Assembly (NCBI RefSeq): GCF_009494395.1
Contig: NZ_VZCB01000005.1
Location: 1 to 59,850 of the forward strand
From: Segatella copri
Lineage (GTDB): Bacteria > Bacteroidota > Bacteroidia > Bacteroidales > Bacteroidaceae
DNA length: 59,850 bases
Direction of reading: 5' to 3'
Every line of letters starts with the position of its first letter. Position 1 is the stretch's first letter. The notes below the pieces were generated by a model. The model was not told the DNA's origin, made no database searches, and worked only from the letters and a program-made list of their open reading frames with translations. Shown one piece after another: positions 8,039-16,858 of this stretch. Both the position numbers and the translations under genes were made by a program.

Positions 8039-10060
8039 TTATGCTTCAGCCAAGAAAGCCTTTACCTGCTTGTAAACGTTCTCGCCTGTATAGCCGAGCT
8101 TCTCATCAAGTACCTTGTAAGGAGCTGAGAAACCGAAGCTCTCCATACCCCAAACCTTACCGTTGGCGCCTACGAGACCCTGGAGTGTTACAGGAAGACC
8201 GGCAGTCATACCGAAGATCTTAGCGTTCTTTGGCAATACGCTCTCCTGATATTCCTTGCTCTGACCGCGGAACAAGCCCTCTGATGGAGCACTTACCACG
8301 CGAACCTTGATGCCATCAGCACGCAAAGCCTCGCAACCAGCCTCCAATGTAGAAACCTCAGAACCGCTAGCTACCAGGATAACGTCTGGATTCTCGTCGC
8401 TGCCTGCTACGATGTAAGCACCCTTGGCTGCCTGCTCATAGTCTGTTCCCTCTGGCAACTTAGCGATGCCCTGGCGAGAGAAGATCAAAGCTGTAGGAGT
8501 CTCAACATTCTCCATAGCGAGCTTCCAGCAAACGGTAGTCTCGTCAGCATCAGCTGGACGGAATACGCGGACGCTGTCCTTACCTGCGTGGTTCTTCAAC
8601 TTCTCCATCAAGCGGATCTGTGCCTCCTGCTCAACTGGCTCGTGAGTTGGTCCATCCTCACCAACGCGGAATGCATCGTGAGTCCAGATGAACTTCACAG
8701 GAACCTGCATCAGGGCTGCGAGACGTACAGCTGGCTTCATATAATCAGAGAATACGAAGAATGTACCCATTGCTGCAACCACACCACCGTGGAGCATCAT
8801 ACCGATACACATATCAGCCATTGTCAACTCAGCAACACCTGCCTGGAAGAAAGCACCTGAGAAATCACCACGAACGATGCTCTTGGTCTTCTTCAAGAAA
8901 CCATCTGTCTTATCTGAGTTAGAAAGGTCAGCAGATGCACAGATCATGTTAGGAACCTGCTCTGCCAAAACACCGAGACAAGCAGCAGAAGCAGCACGTG
9001 TAGCTGAACCAGCCTTCTGCTCAACCTTGCTCCAATCTACCTTAGGAGCCTTGCCGCTGAACCACTCATCCATCTGAGCAGCCTTCTCTGGGTTAGCCTT
9101 GCGCCACTCAGCCTCTGCAGCCTTGCGCTCAGCAACGATCTTCTTCAACTCCTCAGCACGCTTTGCGTAGATCTCCTTTACATCGTCGAAGATAACGAAT
9201 GCATTCTCAGGATCACCACCGAGGTGCTTGATAGTATTTACGTATGCGTCGCCACCGAGAGGAGCACCGTGAGTGTTGATGCAAGCCTCGTAGCTTGTGC
9301 CGTCTGCGCGGAGGGCACCCTTACCCATTACAGTCTTACCGATGATGAGGGTAGGGCGATCCTGCTCCTTCTGGGCAGCATCGAGAGCCTCACGAATCTG
9401 AGCCACGTCGTTACCGTTGATCTTGATGACATTCCAGCCCCAAGCCTTGTACTTCATCTCTGTATCCTCGTTCATTACAACGCCACACTCTGTAGAGAGC
9501 TGGATGTCGTTAGAATCGTAGAACATGATAAGGTTGTTCAAACCGAGGTTACCAGCGATACGACCAACACCCTGAGAGATTTCCTCCTCTACAGCACCAT
9601 CAGAAATGTATGCGTAAATCTTGTGCTGCATCATAGTAGAACCCAGACGAGCCTCGAGGAACTTCTCAGCAACAGCTGCACCAGCTGCGAGGGCGTGACC
9701 CTGACCGAGAGGACCTGATGAGTTTTCAATACCACGCTCAAGGTCGAGCTCTGGGTGACCTGGAGTTACAGAACCCCACTGGCGGAACTGCTTGAGGTCT
9801 TCCATAGAGAAGAAACCACGCATAGCCAAACCAGCATAGAGCATTGGGCTCATGTGACCTGGGTCGAGGAAGAAGCGGTCACGACCAGTCCATGTTGGAT
9901 CTGCTGGATCATAAACCAAGTACTCAGCGAAGAGTACGTTGATGAAATCAGAACCACCCATAGCACCACCTGGGTGACCAGAGTTTGCCTTTTCTACCAT
10001 TGAAGCAGCCAAAATACGGATATTATCTGCTGCATGATTCATTACTTTAATGTCGTTCAT
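8039..10060 (-). CDS. tkt: Transketolase
   Basis: The 673-aa protein is a full-length thiamine-diphosphate enzyme that moves two-carbon units between sugar phosphates. The N-terminal substrate/cofactor segment EKANSGHPGGAMG, the pyrimidine-domain segment ELTMADMCIGMMLHGG and a C-terminal domain are all present. It sits between the GH51 arabinofuranosidase and rpiB in the arabinose operon, consistent with a pathway-dedicated copy that processes xylulose 5-phosphate made by AraD. Confidence 0.95.
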   Translation of the reverse strand: MNDIKVMNHAADNIRILAASMVEKANSGHPGGAMGGSDFINVLFAEYLVYDPADPTWTGRDRFFLDPGHMSPMLYAGLAMRGFFSMEDLKQFRQWGSVTPGHPELDLERGIENSSGPLGQGHALAAGAAVAEKFLEARLGSTMMQHKIYAYISDGAVEEEISQGVGRIAGNLGLNNLIMFYDSNDIQLSTECGVVMNEDTEMKYKAWGWNVIKINGNDVAQIREALDAAQKEQDRPTLIIGKTVMGKGALRADGTSYEACINTHGAPLGGDAYVNTIKHLGGDPENAFVIFDDVKEIYAKRAEELKKIVAERKAAEAEWRKANPEKAAQMDEWFSGKAPKVDWSKVEQKAGSATRAASAACLGVLAEQVPNMICASADLSNSDKTDGFLKKTKSIVRGDFSGAFFQAGVAELTMADMCIGMMLHGGVVAAMGTFFVFSDYMKPAVRLAALMQVPVKFIWTHDAFRVGEDGPTHEPVEQEAQIRLMEKLKNHAGKDSVRVFRPADADETTVCWKLAMENVETPTALIFSRQGIAKLPEGTDYEQAAKGAYIVAGSDENPDVILVASGSEVSTLEAGCEALRADGIKVRVVSAPSEGLFRGQSKEYQESVLPKNAKIFGMTAGLPVTLQGLVGANGKVWGMESFGFSAPYKVLDEKLGYTGENVYKQVKAFLAEA

Positions 10061-10150
10061 AACACAAATTACTTTATTTTGTTATTATTGATTATTTTCT
10101 GCTGAAATATTCCTTTGACAATTCTGTTTCAGAATGTCGAACAGTTTGTT

Positions 10151-10180
10151 CATCAGCTCCTTATATGAAAAGAGCTGATG
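10151..10180 (-). promoter_or_regulatory. Intercistronic stem-loop between GH51 and transketolase
   Basis: CATCAGCTC (10151-10159) and GAGCTGATG (10172-10180) form a perfect 9-bp stem without a T-tract. It is one of several such hairpins in the arabinose operon and may set transcript stability or a processing site. Confidence 0.5.
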
Positions 10181-10207
10181 AAATTTAGATTTTACCCTAC
10201 AAATATA

Positions 10208-11779
10208 CTACTTTATTTTCAAAACTACGATAGATTTTGCAGGAATTTTAACCTTGAGGGTATTTTTCTTGACTTTTGCATCCTTGAACACGGCAGGCTT
10301 CACTACCTCAGGGTGCTCAAAATCATTATAGTCGGTCACCTTCTTGCAAGATAGAATCTGTCCGTTTACAGCCTTTGGAGCAGCTGCGCCATCCAGTTTG
10401 AACTCAACTTCCTGAGCCTTGTCAAGACTTACATTTGCAAGAGAAACCACGATGGTTCCGTCTGCCTTCTTGGCAGCAGATGTAGAAACCAGAGGAATCT
10501 TTCTGCCGTCCTTCGCATGGCTGTCACCACGAACGTCCATAGAGTCGCACTTCACGTCCATTGGGAGATAGGTAGCCTCCTGGAAGTCCTTGTACATGTT
10601 GAAAACATGATAGGTAGGAGTCAGAACCATGTGACCGGTTCCCTTGGTGTCGGTGAGAATCATAGACTGGAGCACGTTGACCACCTGAGCGATGTTTGCC
10701 ATCTTGATGCGGTCAGCATGGCGATGGAAGACATTGAGCGAGAGGGCTGCCACGAAAGCATCGCGCATGGAGTTCTGCTGATAGAGGTGGCCCTTGATGG
10801 TTCCTGGTTCCTCATCCCACCAGGTTCCCCATTCATCAACGAGCAGACCAATCTGCTTCTTTGGGTCAGCCTTGTCCATGATGGCTTCGTGCTTCTTGAT
10901 GACATCCTCAATGCCGAGGCACTTGCCCATGGTCCAGTAGTAATCGTCGTTGTCGAACTTGGTAGCCGAACCCTTGCTGCCTTCCCAGCCGGTTACTGTA
11001 TAATAATGTAAGGAGATTCCGTTGGCACGATGACCAACACGGTCCATCAGCACCTTGGTCCAGTTGTAATCGTAGTCGCTGGCTCCGGAAGCAACCTTGT
11101 AGAGTTCGTTGCCATCATAGTTGCGGCAATAAACAGAGTAACGGCGGAAGAGGTCAGAGTAGTATTCTGGGCGCATGTTGCCACCGCAGCCCCAGCTCTC
11201 ATTACCCACACCGAGGTACTTTACCTTCCAAGCCTTGTCGCGACCGTTCTGTCGGCGGAGCTTAGCCATAGGTGTATCGCCGTCGCTGGTCATGTATTCT
11301 ACCCACTTGGCAAGTTCCTCAACGGTTCCCGAACCCACGTTTCCGCTGATGTAAGGCTCGCAACCCAACATTTCGCAGAGATTCAGGAACTCATGAGTAC
11401 CGAAGGAATTGTCTTCGATGGTTCCACCCCAGTTGTTGTTCTGCATCTTAGGACGATTTTCACGTGGGCCGATTCCGTCCATCCAGTGATACTCGTCTGC
11501 GAAACATCCTCCAGGCCATCTTAATACAGGCACTTTCAAGTCCTTGAGAGCTTGGAGCACGTCGTTACGGTAACCTTGTGTGTTAGGAATCTTGGAATCA
11601 GGACCTACCCAGAGTCCACCATAGATGCAGCTACCGAGATGCTCGGCAAACTGTCCGTAAATCTCTTTATTAATTTTCTGCTTGCCTTGGTTGGCATGAA
11701 TTGTTCCGGTTACATTCTGAGCCTGTGCGGTGAATGCAACTGCTGCAGAAAGCAATGTGGTTGCGAAAAGTTTCTTCAT
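10208..11779 (-). CDS. GH51 alpha-L-arabinofuranosidase
   Basis: The 523-aa protein begins with a signal peptide (MKKLFATTLLSAAVAFTAQA) and is therefore exported. It has the GH51 TIM barrel with LRWPGGCFADEYHW, acid/base Glu194 in GVGNESWGCGG and nucleophile Glu316 in LVDEWGTWW, and a C-terminal beta-sandwich. It removes alpha-L-arabinofuranosyl groups from arabinan, arabinoxylan or their fragments, providing the free arabinose that the rest of the operon consumes. It lies between araB and the transketolase gene, the arrangement I recall from Bacteroides thetaiotaomicron. Confidence 0.93.
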   Translation of the reverse strand: MKKLFATTLLSAAVAFTAQAQNVTGTIHANQGKQKINKEIYGQFAEHLGSCIYGGLWVGPDSKIPNTQGYRNDVLQALKDLKVPVLRWPGGCFADEYHWMDGIGPRENRPKMQNNNWGGTIEDNSFGTHEFLNLCEMLGCEPYISGNVGSGTVEELAKWVEYMTSDGDTPMAKLRRQNGRDKAWKVKYLGVGNESWGCGGNMRPEYYSDLFRRYSVYCRNYDGNELYKVASGASDYDYNWTKVLMDRVGHRANGISLHYYTVTGWEGSKGSATKFDNDDYYWTMGKCLGIEDVIKKHEAIMDKADPKKQIGLLVDEWGTWWDEEPGTIKGHLYQQNSMRDAFVAALSLNVFHRHADRIKMANIAQVVNVLQSMILTDTKGTGHMVLTPTYHVFNMYKDFQEATYLPMDVKCDSMDVRGDSHAKDGRKIPLVSTSAAKKADGTIVVSLANVSLDKAQEVEFKLDGAAAPKAVNGQILSCKKVTDYNDFEHPEVVKPAVFKDAKVKKNTLKVKIPAKSIVVLKIK

Positions 11780-11816
11780 TATCTTATAAGTTTTATTTTT
11801 ATTGTTCTTTTATAAG

Positions 11817-11853
11817 AATACGTTTGTGGAGACTGATTCCCCACAAACGTATT
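11817..11853 (-). promoter_or_regulatory. Intercistronic stem-loop between araB and GH51
   Basis: AATACGTTTGTGG (11817-11829) and CCACAAACGTATT (11841-11853) form a perfect 13-bp stem with an 11-nt loop. There is no strong T-tract on the minus strand, so it is more likely an mRNA stability or processing element, or a weak attenuator, than a terminator. Confidence 0.6.
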
Positions 11854-11862
11854 GATATTTTG

Positions 11863-13455
11863 TTAGTTTTTGTTCTCAACAGCTGCCTTTTCAATGGCAA
11901 GACCTGCCTTGTAGGTCTCAATATACTTGTCGAAACCAGCTACGTCTTCTGCAGTAGGCGCGATTTCAACACCAGTATTGCCGGCAAATACCTTCTTGTC
12001 GAGGTAATCAGCCAGGCTCAACTTCTCGGCATTGTTTACGAGGTAGCCTGCGAGCAGGGCAATACCCCATGCACCACCTTCGCCTGCTGTCTCCATCACA
12101 GAGATAGGGGAGTTGATGGCTGCAGCGAGGATGCGCTGACCTACACCCTTGGTCTTGAACAAACCGCCATGACCGGTGATGCGGTCTACCTGTACCTTCT
12201 CGTCCTTGAACAATACATCGTTACCAATCTTCAATACAGCTACTGAAGCATAGAGGTTGGCACGCATGAAGTTGGCGAGGTTGAAGTGGTCGTTGGCTGA
12301 ACGTACGAACATTGGGCGACCTTCTGCCAAACCGGTTACAGGCTCACCAGAGATATAGTTGTAAGCAATCAAACCACCGCAATCAGCATCGCCTTCGAGA
12401 GCGTGGTTGTAGAGTTTGCCGAATACCTCGTTCATATCCACAGGTACACCGAGCAACTCCTGGTACTGCTTGAACAAACCAACCCATGCATTGAGGTCAG
12501 AAGTACAGTTGTTGCAGTGAACCATGGCAACAGGACTACCATCTGGAGTTGTCACCATATCAATGACTTCGTAAGGTTGGCTCAAGGCTTTCTCCAATAC
12601 GATCATAGAGAAAGAAGAAGTACCTGCACTTACGTTACCGGTGCGCTGACGGACAGCGTTGGTAGCCACCATACCTGTGCCAGCATCACCCTCTGGAGGA
12701 CAGAGAGGAACACCAGCCTGGAGAGTGCCTGATGGGTCGAGCTTCTTAGCACCTTCCTCGGTCAGGGCGCCAGCGTCTTCGCCTGCGTTCAAGACCTCAG
12801 GGAGAATGTCGAGAATCTTCCAGCCCAGGTTCTTAGGCTCGATGAGCTTATCGAACTTAGCCACCATCTCTGCATCGTAGTTGTTGGTGTTGGAATCGAT
12901 AGGGAGCATACCTGATGCGTCGCCTACGCCCAAAACCTTCTTGCCTGTGAGCTGCCAGTGGATATAACCGGCGAGAGTGGTAAGGAAGTCAATCTTGTTG
13001 ATGTGGTCCTCACCATTCAGGATAGCCTGATATACGTGAGAGATACTCCAACGCAATGGGATGTTGAAGTGGAAGAGCTCTGAAAGTTCAGCTGCAGCCT
13101 TGGCTGTATTGGTGTTACGCCATGTGCGGAAAGGAACGAGAATGTTCTCATCCTTACCGAAAGCCATGTAGCCGTGCATCATCGCAGAAATACCGATGGC
13201 AGCCAACTGCTTAATTTCACAGTCGTACTCAGCCTTCACGTTCTTGCGGAGGTCGGCATAACAATCCTGCAAACCTTTCCAGATTGTGTCGATGCTGTAA
13301 GTCCAGAGACCATCAACCAACTGGTTTTCCCACTCAAAGCTACCCTGTGCGATAGGGTTGTTGTCGGTGTCAATCAAGACAGCCTTGATTCGGGTAGAGC
13401 CAAACTCAATACCGAGAATTGCCTTACCTGATTCTATAATAGTTTTTGCGCTCAT
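11863..13455 (-). CDS. araB: FGGY-family kinase, ribulokinase of the arabinose operon
   Basis: The 530-aa FGGY kinase has the N-terminal phosphate motif [13 protein letters not shown] and the C-terminal motif [19 protein letters not shown]. By sequence it could be called a xylulokinase-like protein. Its place between araA and GH51 makes L-ribulose the expected substrate: it makes L-ribulose 5-phosphate for AraD. I chose the ATG at 13455 (MSAKTII) over a start 30 bp upstream because the upstream residues do not resemble the family N-terminus. Kinase substrate is inferred from context. Confidence 0.85.
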   Translation of the reverse strand: MSAKTIIESGKAILGIEFGSTRIKAVLIDTDNNPIAQGSFEWENQLVDGLWTYSIDTIWKGLQDCYADLRKNVKAEYDCEIKQLAAIGISAMMHGYMAFGKDENILVPFRTWRNTNTAKAAAELSELFHFNIPLRWSISHVYQAILNGEDHINKIDFLTTLAGYIHWQLTGKKVLGVGDASGMLPIDSNTNNYDAEMVAKFDKLIEPKNLGWKILDILPEVLNAGEDAGALTEEGAKKLDPSGTLQAGVPLCPPEGDAGTGMVATNAVRQRTGNVSAGTSSFSMIVLEKALSQPYEVIDMVTTPDGSPVAMVHCNNCTSDLNAWVGLFKQYQELLGVPVDMNEVFGKLYNHALEGDADCGGLIAYNYISGEPVTGLAEGRPMFVRSANDHFNLANFMRANLYASVAVLKIGNDVLFKDEKVQVDRITGHGGLFKTKGVGQRILAAAINSPISVMETAGEGGAWGIALLAGYLVNNAEKLSLADYLDKKVFAGNTGVEIAPTAEDVAGFDKYIETYKAGLAIEKAAVENKN

Positions 13456-13509
13456 TATACTTTCATTCTTTAATGTAAAGAACAAAGGGTAAAGTCTTGA
13501 AAATCATTC

Positions 13510-13543
13510 GAATTCTTCACTCTTCGTTCTTCACTATTCACTT
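13510..13543 (-). repeat. Heptad repeat module A just after the araA stop
   Basis: On the minus strand the heptads GTGAATA, GTGAAGA, ACGAAGA, GTGAAGA and ATTCG start 3-4 bp after the araA stop codon. Module B is missing; unrelated sequence fills the remaining gap to araB. Confidence 0.8.
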
Positions 13544-13546
13544 AAA

Positions 13547-15088
13547 TTATCTCAACGCCTTGTTGAGCATGTAATAAATCTCGTTGTTGCGGAGCTGCTG
13601 CTTGAAGCTGCTGATAGTTGTGTTCTTGTCGATGTTGACGAACTCAATACCCAGGATCTCGCAGAAGTCCTCCCAGTACTCAGCAGTGATGTCGTAAGAG
13701 AATGCACTGTGGTGAGTACCACCAGCGAGGATCCAAGCACCTGCACCAATCTCGAAGGTTGGCTGTGGAACCCAGAGAGCTGAAGCTACAGGGAGCTTAG
13801 GCATTGCCTTTGGCTCGATGCACTCTACCTCACTTGCGATGAGACGGAAACGGTTGCCGAGGTCAACTACAGTTGCCTTAACACCCTTACCTGTCTTAGA
13901 AGTGAACACGAGGCGAGCAGTCTGCTGCTTGCGGATACCGATGCCGAGGAAGTGAACCTCAAGCTTTGGCTTATCTGAAGCGATCAATGGGCAAACCTCG
14001 AGCATGTGGCTCTGGAGGCTAGATGTGCGGTCGGCAGCGAAGTTGAGTGTATAGTCCTCGAGGAATGAGCAACCCTTCTCCAAGCCCTGGTTCATTACCC
14101 AGAGTGTGCGGTAGAGGCAAGCTGTCTTCCAGTCACCCTCAGCACCGAAACCATAACCCTCTGCCATCAGGCGCTGTGAAGCCAAACCAGGAATCTGGTC
14201 GAAACCGCAGAAGTTTGGATCGTCGATGTCAGCATCGCCGAGGTCATCGAAGTTGGTTGTGAATGCTACTGCGTTCTCATCCTTCAATACGCGACGGAGA
14301 GCGATCTCAGCCTTAGCAGCGTTCTTCACCTTCTCCCAGTAAACTTCCTCGCCAGACTCATCGATCTTGATGGTGTATTCCTTCTTGTACTCCTCAACGA
14401 GAGCATCTGCCTCAGCATCAGTTACCTTCTTGTAGTACTCCATGAGTGAAGATACTGGGTAGTAATCTACATGGTAACCCAAGCGCTGCTCGAACTCTAC
14501 GCGGTCGCCATCTGTAACGGCTACGTTGTTCATGTTCATACCGAACATCAAGCAGCGTACGTTGTGAGCATCAGCAACACCTGCAGCTACGCGAGCCCAT
14601 GTAGCAATCTGCTTCTGAGCCTCTTCGCTCTTCCAGTAACCTACAACTACCTTTCTAGGGATGCGCATACGGGTGCAGATGTGACCGAACTCGATGTCGC
14701 CGTGAGCTGACTGGTTGAGGTTCATGAAGTCCATATCGATAGAATCCCAAGGGAGTTCTGCGTTGTACTGAGTATGGAAATGGAGGAGAGGCTTCTCGAG
14801 AGCCTGCAAGCCCTTGATCCACATCTTAGCTGGAGAGAAGGTGTGCATCCATGTGATGATACCTACGCACTTCTCATCGTTGTTGGCAGCCTTCATGACA
14901 GCCTCTACTTCTGCAGAAGAGTTAGCTGTGCCCTTGTAAACTACCTTGATTGGGATGATGCCACTGTTGTTCAGACCATCTACCATGTCCTTTGAGTGAC
15001 CATCTACTATCTTAACTGTCTCGCCTCCGTAAAGAAGCTGTGCACCAGTTACAAACCATACCTCTAAATTCTCAAATGCCTTGATCAT
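13547..15088 (-). CDS. araA: L-arabinose isomerase
   Basis: The 513-aa protein converts L-arabinose to L-ribulose in the cytoplasm. It starts with the family signature LEVWFVTGAQLLYGGE and carries MHTFSPAKMWIKGL, GFGAEGDWKT and the C-terminal GGTHHSAFSYD, which supply metal- and substrate-binding Glu and His residues. Length agrees with the usual 500 residues. It lies between araD and araB in the operon. Confidence 0.96.
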   Translation of the reverse strand: MIKAFENLEVWFVTGAQLLYGGETVKIVDGHSKDMVDGLNNSGIIPIKVVYKGTANSSAEVEAVMKAANNDEKCVGIITWMHTFSPAKMWIKGLQALEKPLLHFHTQYNAELPWDSIDMDFMNLNQSAHGDIEFGHICTRMRIPRKVVVGYWKSEEAQKQIATWARVAAGVADAHNVRCLMFGMNMNNVAVTDGDRVEFEQRLGYHVDYYPVSSLMEYYKKVTDAEADALVEEYKKEYTIKIDESGEEVYWEKVKNAAKAEIALRRVLKDENAVAFTTNFDDLGDADIDDPNFCGFDQIPGLASQRLMAEGYGFGAEGDWKTACLYRTLWVMNQGLEKGCSFLEDYTLNFAADRTSSLQSHMLEVCPLIASDKPKLEVHFLGIGIRKQQTARLVFTSKTGKGVKATVVDLGNRFRLIASEVECIEPKAMPKLPVASALWVPQPTFEIGAGAWILAGGTHHSAFSYDITAEYWEDFCEILGIEFVNIDKNTTISSFKQQLRNNEIYYMLNKALR

Positions 15089-15180
15089 GATTGTTTTTTT
15101 GTTAAATTGTTATTGTTGTTTGAATTTTGAAAATCTTATTTCTTGCACCAATGAATCATTAAGCTTGATTGCCTCTTCAA

Positions 15181-15879
15181 TTAGTGCTTCTTCTGTCCGT
15201 AGTAAGCGTTAGGACCGTGCTTGCGGTTGAAGTGCTTCTCTACGAGCAATGGATTCATGGTGGTGTTTGGATTCACGCTGAATGAAATGAACGCCATCTT
15301 TGCCACCTGCTCGGCTACCACTGCGTGATAAACAGCTTGGTCAGCATCCTTACCCCATGTGAAAGGACCGTGATTCTTGACCAATACGCCTGGAGTGTGA
15401 ACCGGGTTGATGTTGTCCTTCTTGAAGCGGTCAACGATAACCACACCTGTGTTGTACTCATACTCAGCCATCATATCCTCTGTCATTGCATCAGTGCAAG
15501 GAATGCAGTCGTGGAAATAGTCTGCGTGGGTTGTACCGATGTTAGGGATGTCCAAACCTGCCTGAGCCCAGGCTGTAGCATAAGTAGAATGAGTATGAAC
15601 TACGCCACCCAACTCAGGGAATGCACGGTAGAGCACCAGGTGGGTAGGAGTGTCTGAAGATGGATTCAAGTCACCCTCAACTACCTTACCTGTTTCCAAG
15701 TCAACTACTACCATGTCGCTAGCCTTCATGGTGTCGTAATCTACGCCAGATGGCTTGATGACAACCAGACCCTTCTCGCGGTCGATTCCGCTTACATTTC
15801 CCCATGTGAAGAGCACGAGGTTGTGCTTCACCAGGTCAAGGTTTGCCTTGAACACTTTTTCTTTTAATTCTTCTAACAT
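15181..15879 (-). CDS. araD: L-ribulose-5-phosphate 4-epimerase
   Basis: The 232-aa class II aldolase-fold enzyme converts L-ribulose 5-phosphate to D-xylulose 5-phosphate. It shows [12 protein letters not shown] and IKPSGVDYD near the N-terminus, the zinc-ligand segment [14 protein letters not shown], and [12 protein letters not shown]. Length is typical. It precedes araA by 92 bp in the same operon and links arabinose to transketolase and RpiB at the operon's end. Confidence 0.95.
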   Translation of the reverse strand: MLEELKEKVFKANLDLVKHNLVLFTWGNVSGIDREKGLVVIKPSGVDYDTMKASDMVVVDLETGKVVEGDLNPSSDTPTHLVLYRAFPELGGVVHTHSTYATAWAQAGLDIPNIGTTHADYFHDCIPCTDAMTEDMMAEYEYNTGVVIVDRFKKDNINPVHTPGVLVKNHGPFTWGKDADQAVYHAVVAEQVAKMAFISFSVNPNTTMNPLLVEKHFNRKHGPNAYYGQKKH

Positions 15880-15918
15880 AATATCTTGAGTTTTAAGTTA
15901 TTCTCTTTATTATCTATT

Positions 15919-15937
15919 GGCTCTCCCATGAAGAGCC
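15919..15937 (-). promoter_or_regulatory. Small intercistronic hairpin between araR and araD
   Basis: GGCTCT (15919-15924) and AGAGCC (15932-15937) form a 6-bp GC-rich stem with a 7-nt loop in the 68-bp gap. No T-tract follows. Confidence 0.4.
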
Positions 15938-15947
15938 TGCTTTTGTT

Positions 15948-16628
15948 CTATTTCAAGTTGAACGATGGGTCTTCCTCGTATGCTTTCTTGTTGAAGCGAT
16001 AGAGGGCTGCACCTCGTTTCGATGTGACCTTATCGATGAGTTCTGTCTTTTCGATGAAGTCAATATCCTTCACGCGCTTGCGGAAGTTGCGCTTGTCAAT
16101 CTCTTCTCCCATTACCGCCTCGAACACATGCTGAAGCTGTGTCAGCGTAAAGAGATCAGGGAGGAGCTTGAAGCTCAGTGGTTCATGATTGATGCGACGG
16201 CGAATCTGACAGATGGCGTCGTGAATCATGATTCTGTGGTCTGAATAGAGAGCTGGAAGTTCATTCAGGCTGACCCATTCCAAACCATGCTCAATACGGA
16301 GACTGTCGTCGTAGTCTACCACATTGATGAGGGCGCAGTAGGCGATGGAAATAACTCGCTCACCTGGGTCACGGTCGATGCGGCCGAATGCACCCACTTG
16401 TCTTATATAGAGGTTCTTCATTCCAGTAAGCTCCAGGATGACTCGATTGGCTGCATCTTCCAGATTTTCTGTTGCGCCAACGAAACCTCCATAGAGTGAC
16501 CATTCGCCACGTCCTGGGTCCATTTGGCGTTTTCCAATCAAAACTTGCAAGTTGCTACCGTCGAATCCGAAGATAATACAATCCACGGATACTAAAACCT
16601 TGGAGTATTCGTTATAAAACTGCGTCAT
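15948..16628 (-). CDS. araR: Nudix-fold arabinose regulator AraR
   Basis: The 226-aa protein has an N-terminal Nudix fold (about residues 10-140) and a C-terminal winged helix (about 150-225, with KRNFRKRVKDIDFIEK). The Nudix box is degenerate: the catalytic REUxEE core reads RVILELTGM, so hydrolysis is unlikely and the fold probably senses a ligand. This is the layout of NrtR-type regulators, and a Nudix-type AraR repressor that responds to arabinose has been described for Bacteroides. Its position inside the operon suggests autoregulation. The closest alternative is another NrtR-family regulator, but the context makes AraR by far the likeliest. Confidence 0.85.
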   Translation of the reverse strand: MTQFYNEYSKVLVSVDCIIFGFDGSNLQVLIGKRQMDPGRGEWSLYGGFVGATENLEDAANRVILELTGMKNLYIRQVGAFGRIDRDPGERVISIAYCALINVVDYDDSLRIEHGLEWVSLNELPALYSDHRIMIHDAICQIRRRINHEPLSFKLLPDLFTLTQLQHVFEAVMGEEIDKRNFRKRVKDIDFIEKTELIDKVTSKRGAALYRFNKKAYEEDPSFNLK

Positions 16629-16694
16629 GGTCTTTTGTTGAGTTTATGTTAAGATTCAAAGAATGTTTATTTCGTTATTGTTATTTCATCAGGT

Positions 16695-16708
16695 CGCTCC
16701 TTGGAGCG
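16695..16708. promoter_or_regulatory. Perfect 14-bp palindrome between symporter and araR
   Basis: CGCTCCTTGGAGCG is a perfect palindrome in the 230-bp gap upstream of araR. It could be an operator or a small RNA stem; no -7 box was found beside it. Confidence 0.4.
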
Positions 16709-16721
16709 TTTGAATATTGAG

Positions 16722-16835
16722 AAAAGTTGGGAGTCGGAAGGAGAAGAAAGGAAGAATGTCATCCATAGGAGATTTCTCTAAAAGATCCAGTCCAAAGGAA
16801 AACTTCCTGTTCCTAACTTCCAACTCCTAACTTTT
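16722..16835. repeat. Inverted repeat with heptad arms between symporter and araR
   Basis: The 19-bp arm at 16722-16740 (AAAAGTTGGGAGTCGGAAG) matches the reverse complement of 16817-16835 at 17 of 19 positions. On the minus strand the right arm continues as heptads AGTTAGG, AGTTGGA, AGTTAGG. The 76-bp spacer has no gene. It uses the same plan of heptad arms around a loop as the other inverted repeats here, with a different heptad. Confidence 0.7.
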
Positions 16836-16858
16836 ATATATTTACCGGTAACTGAATA

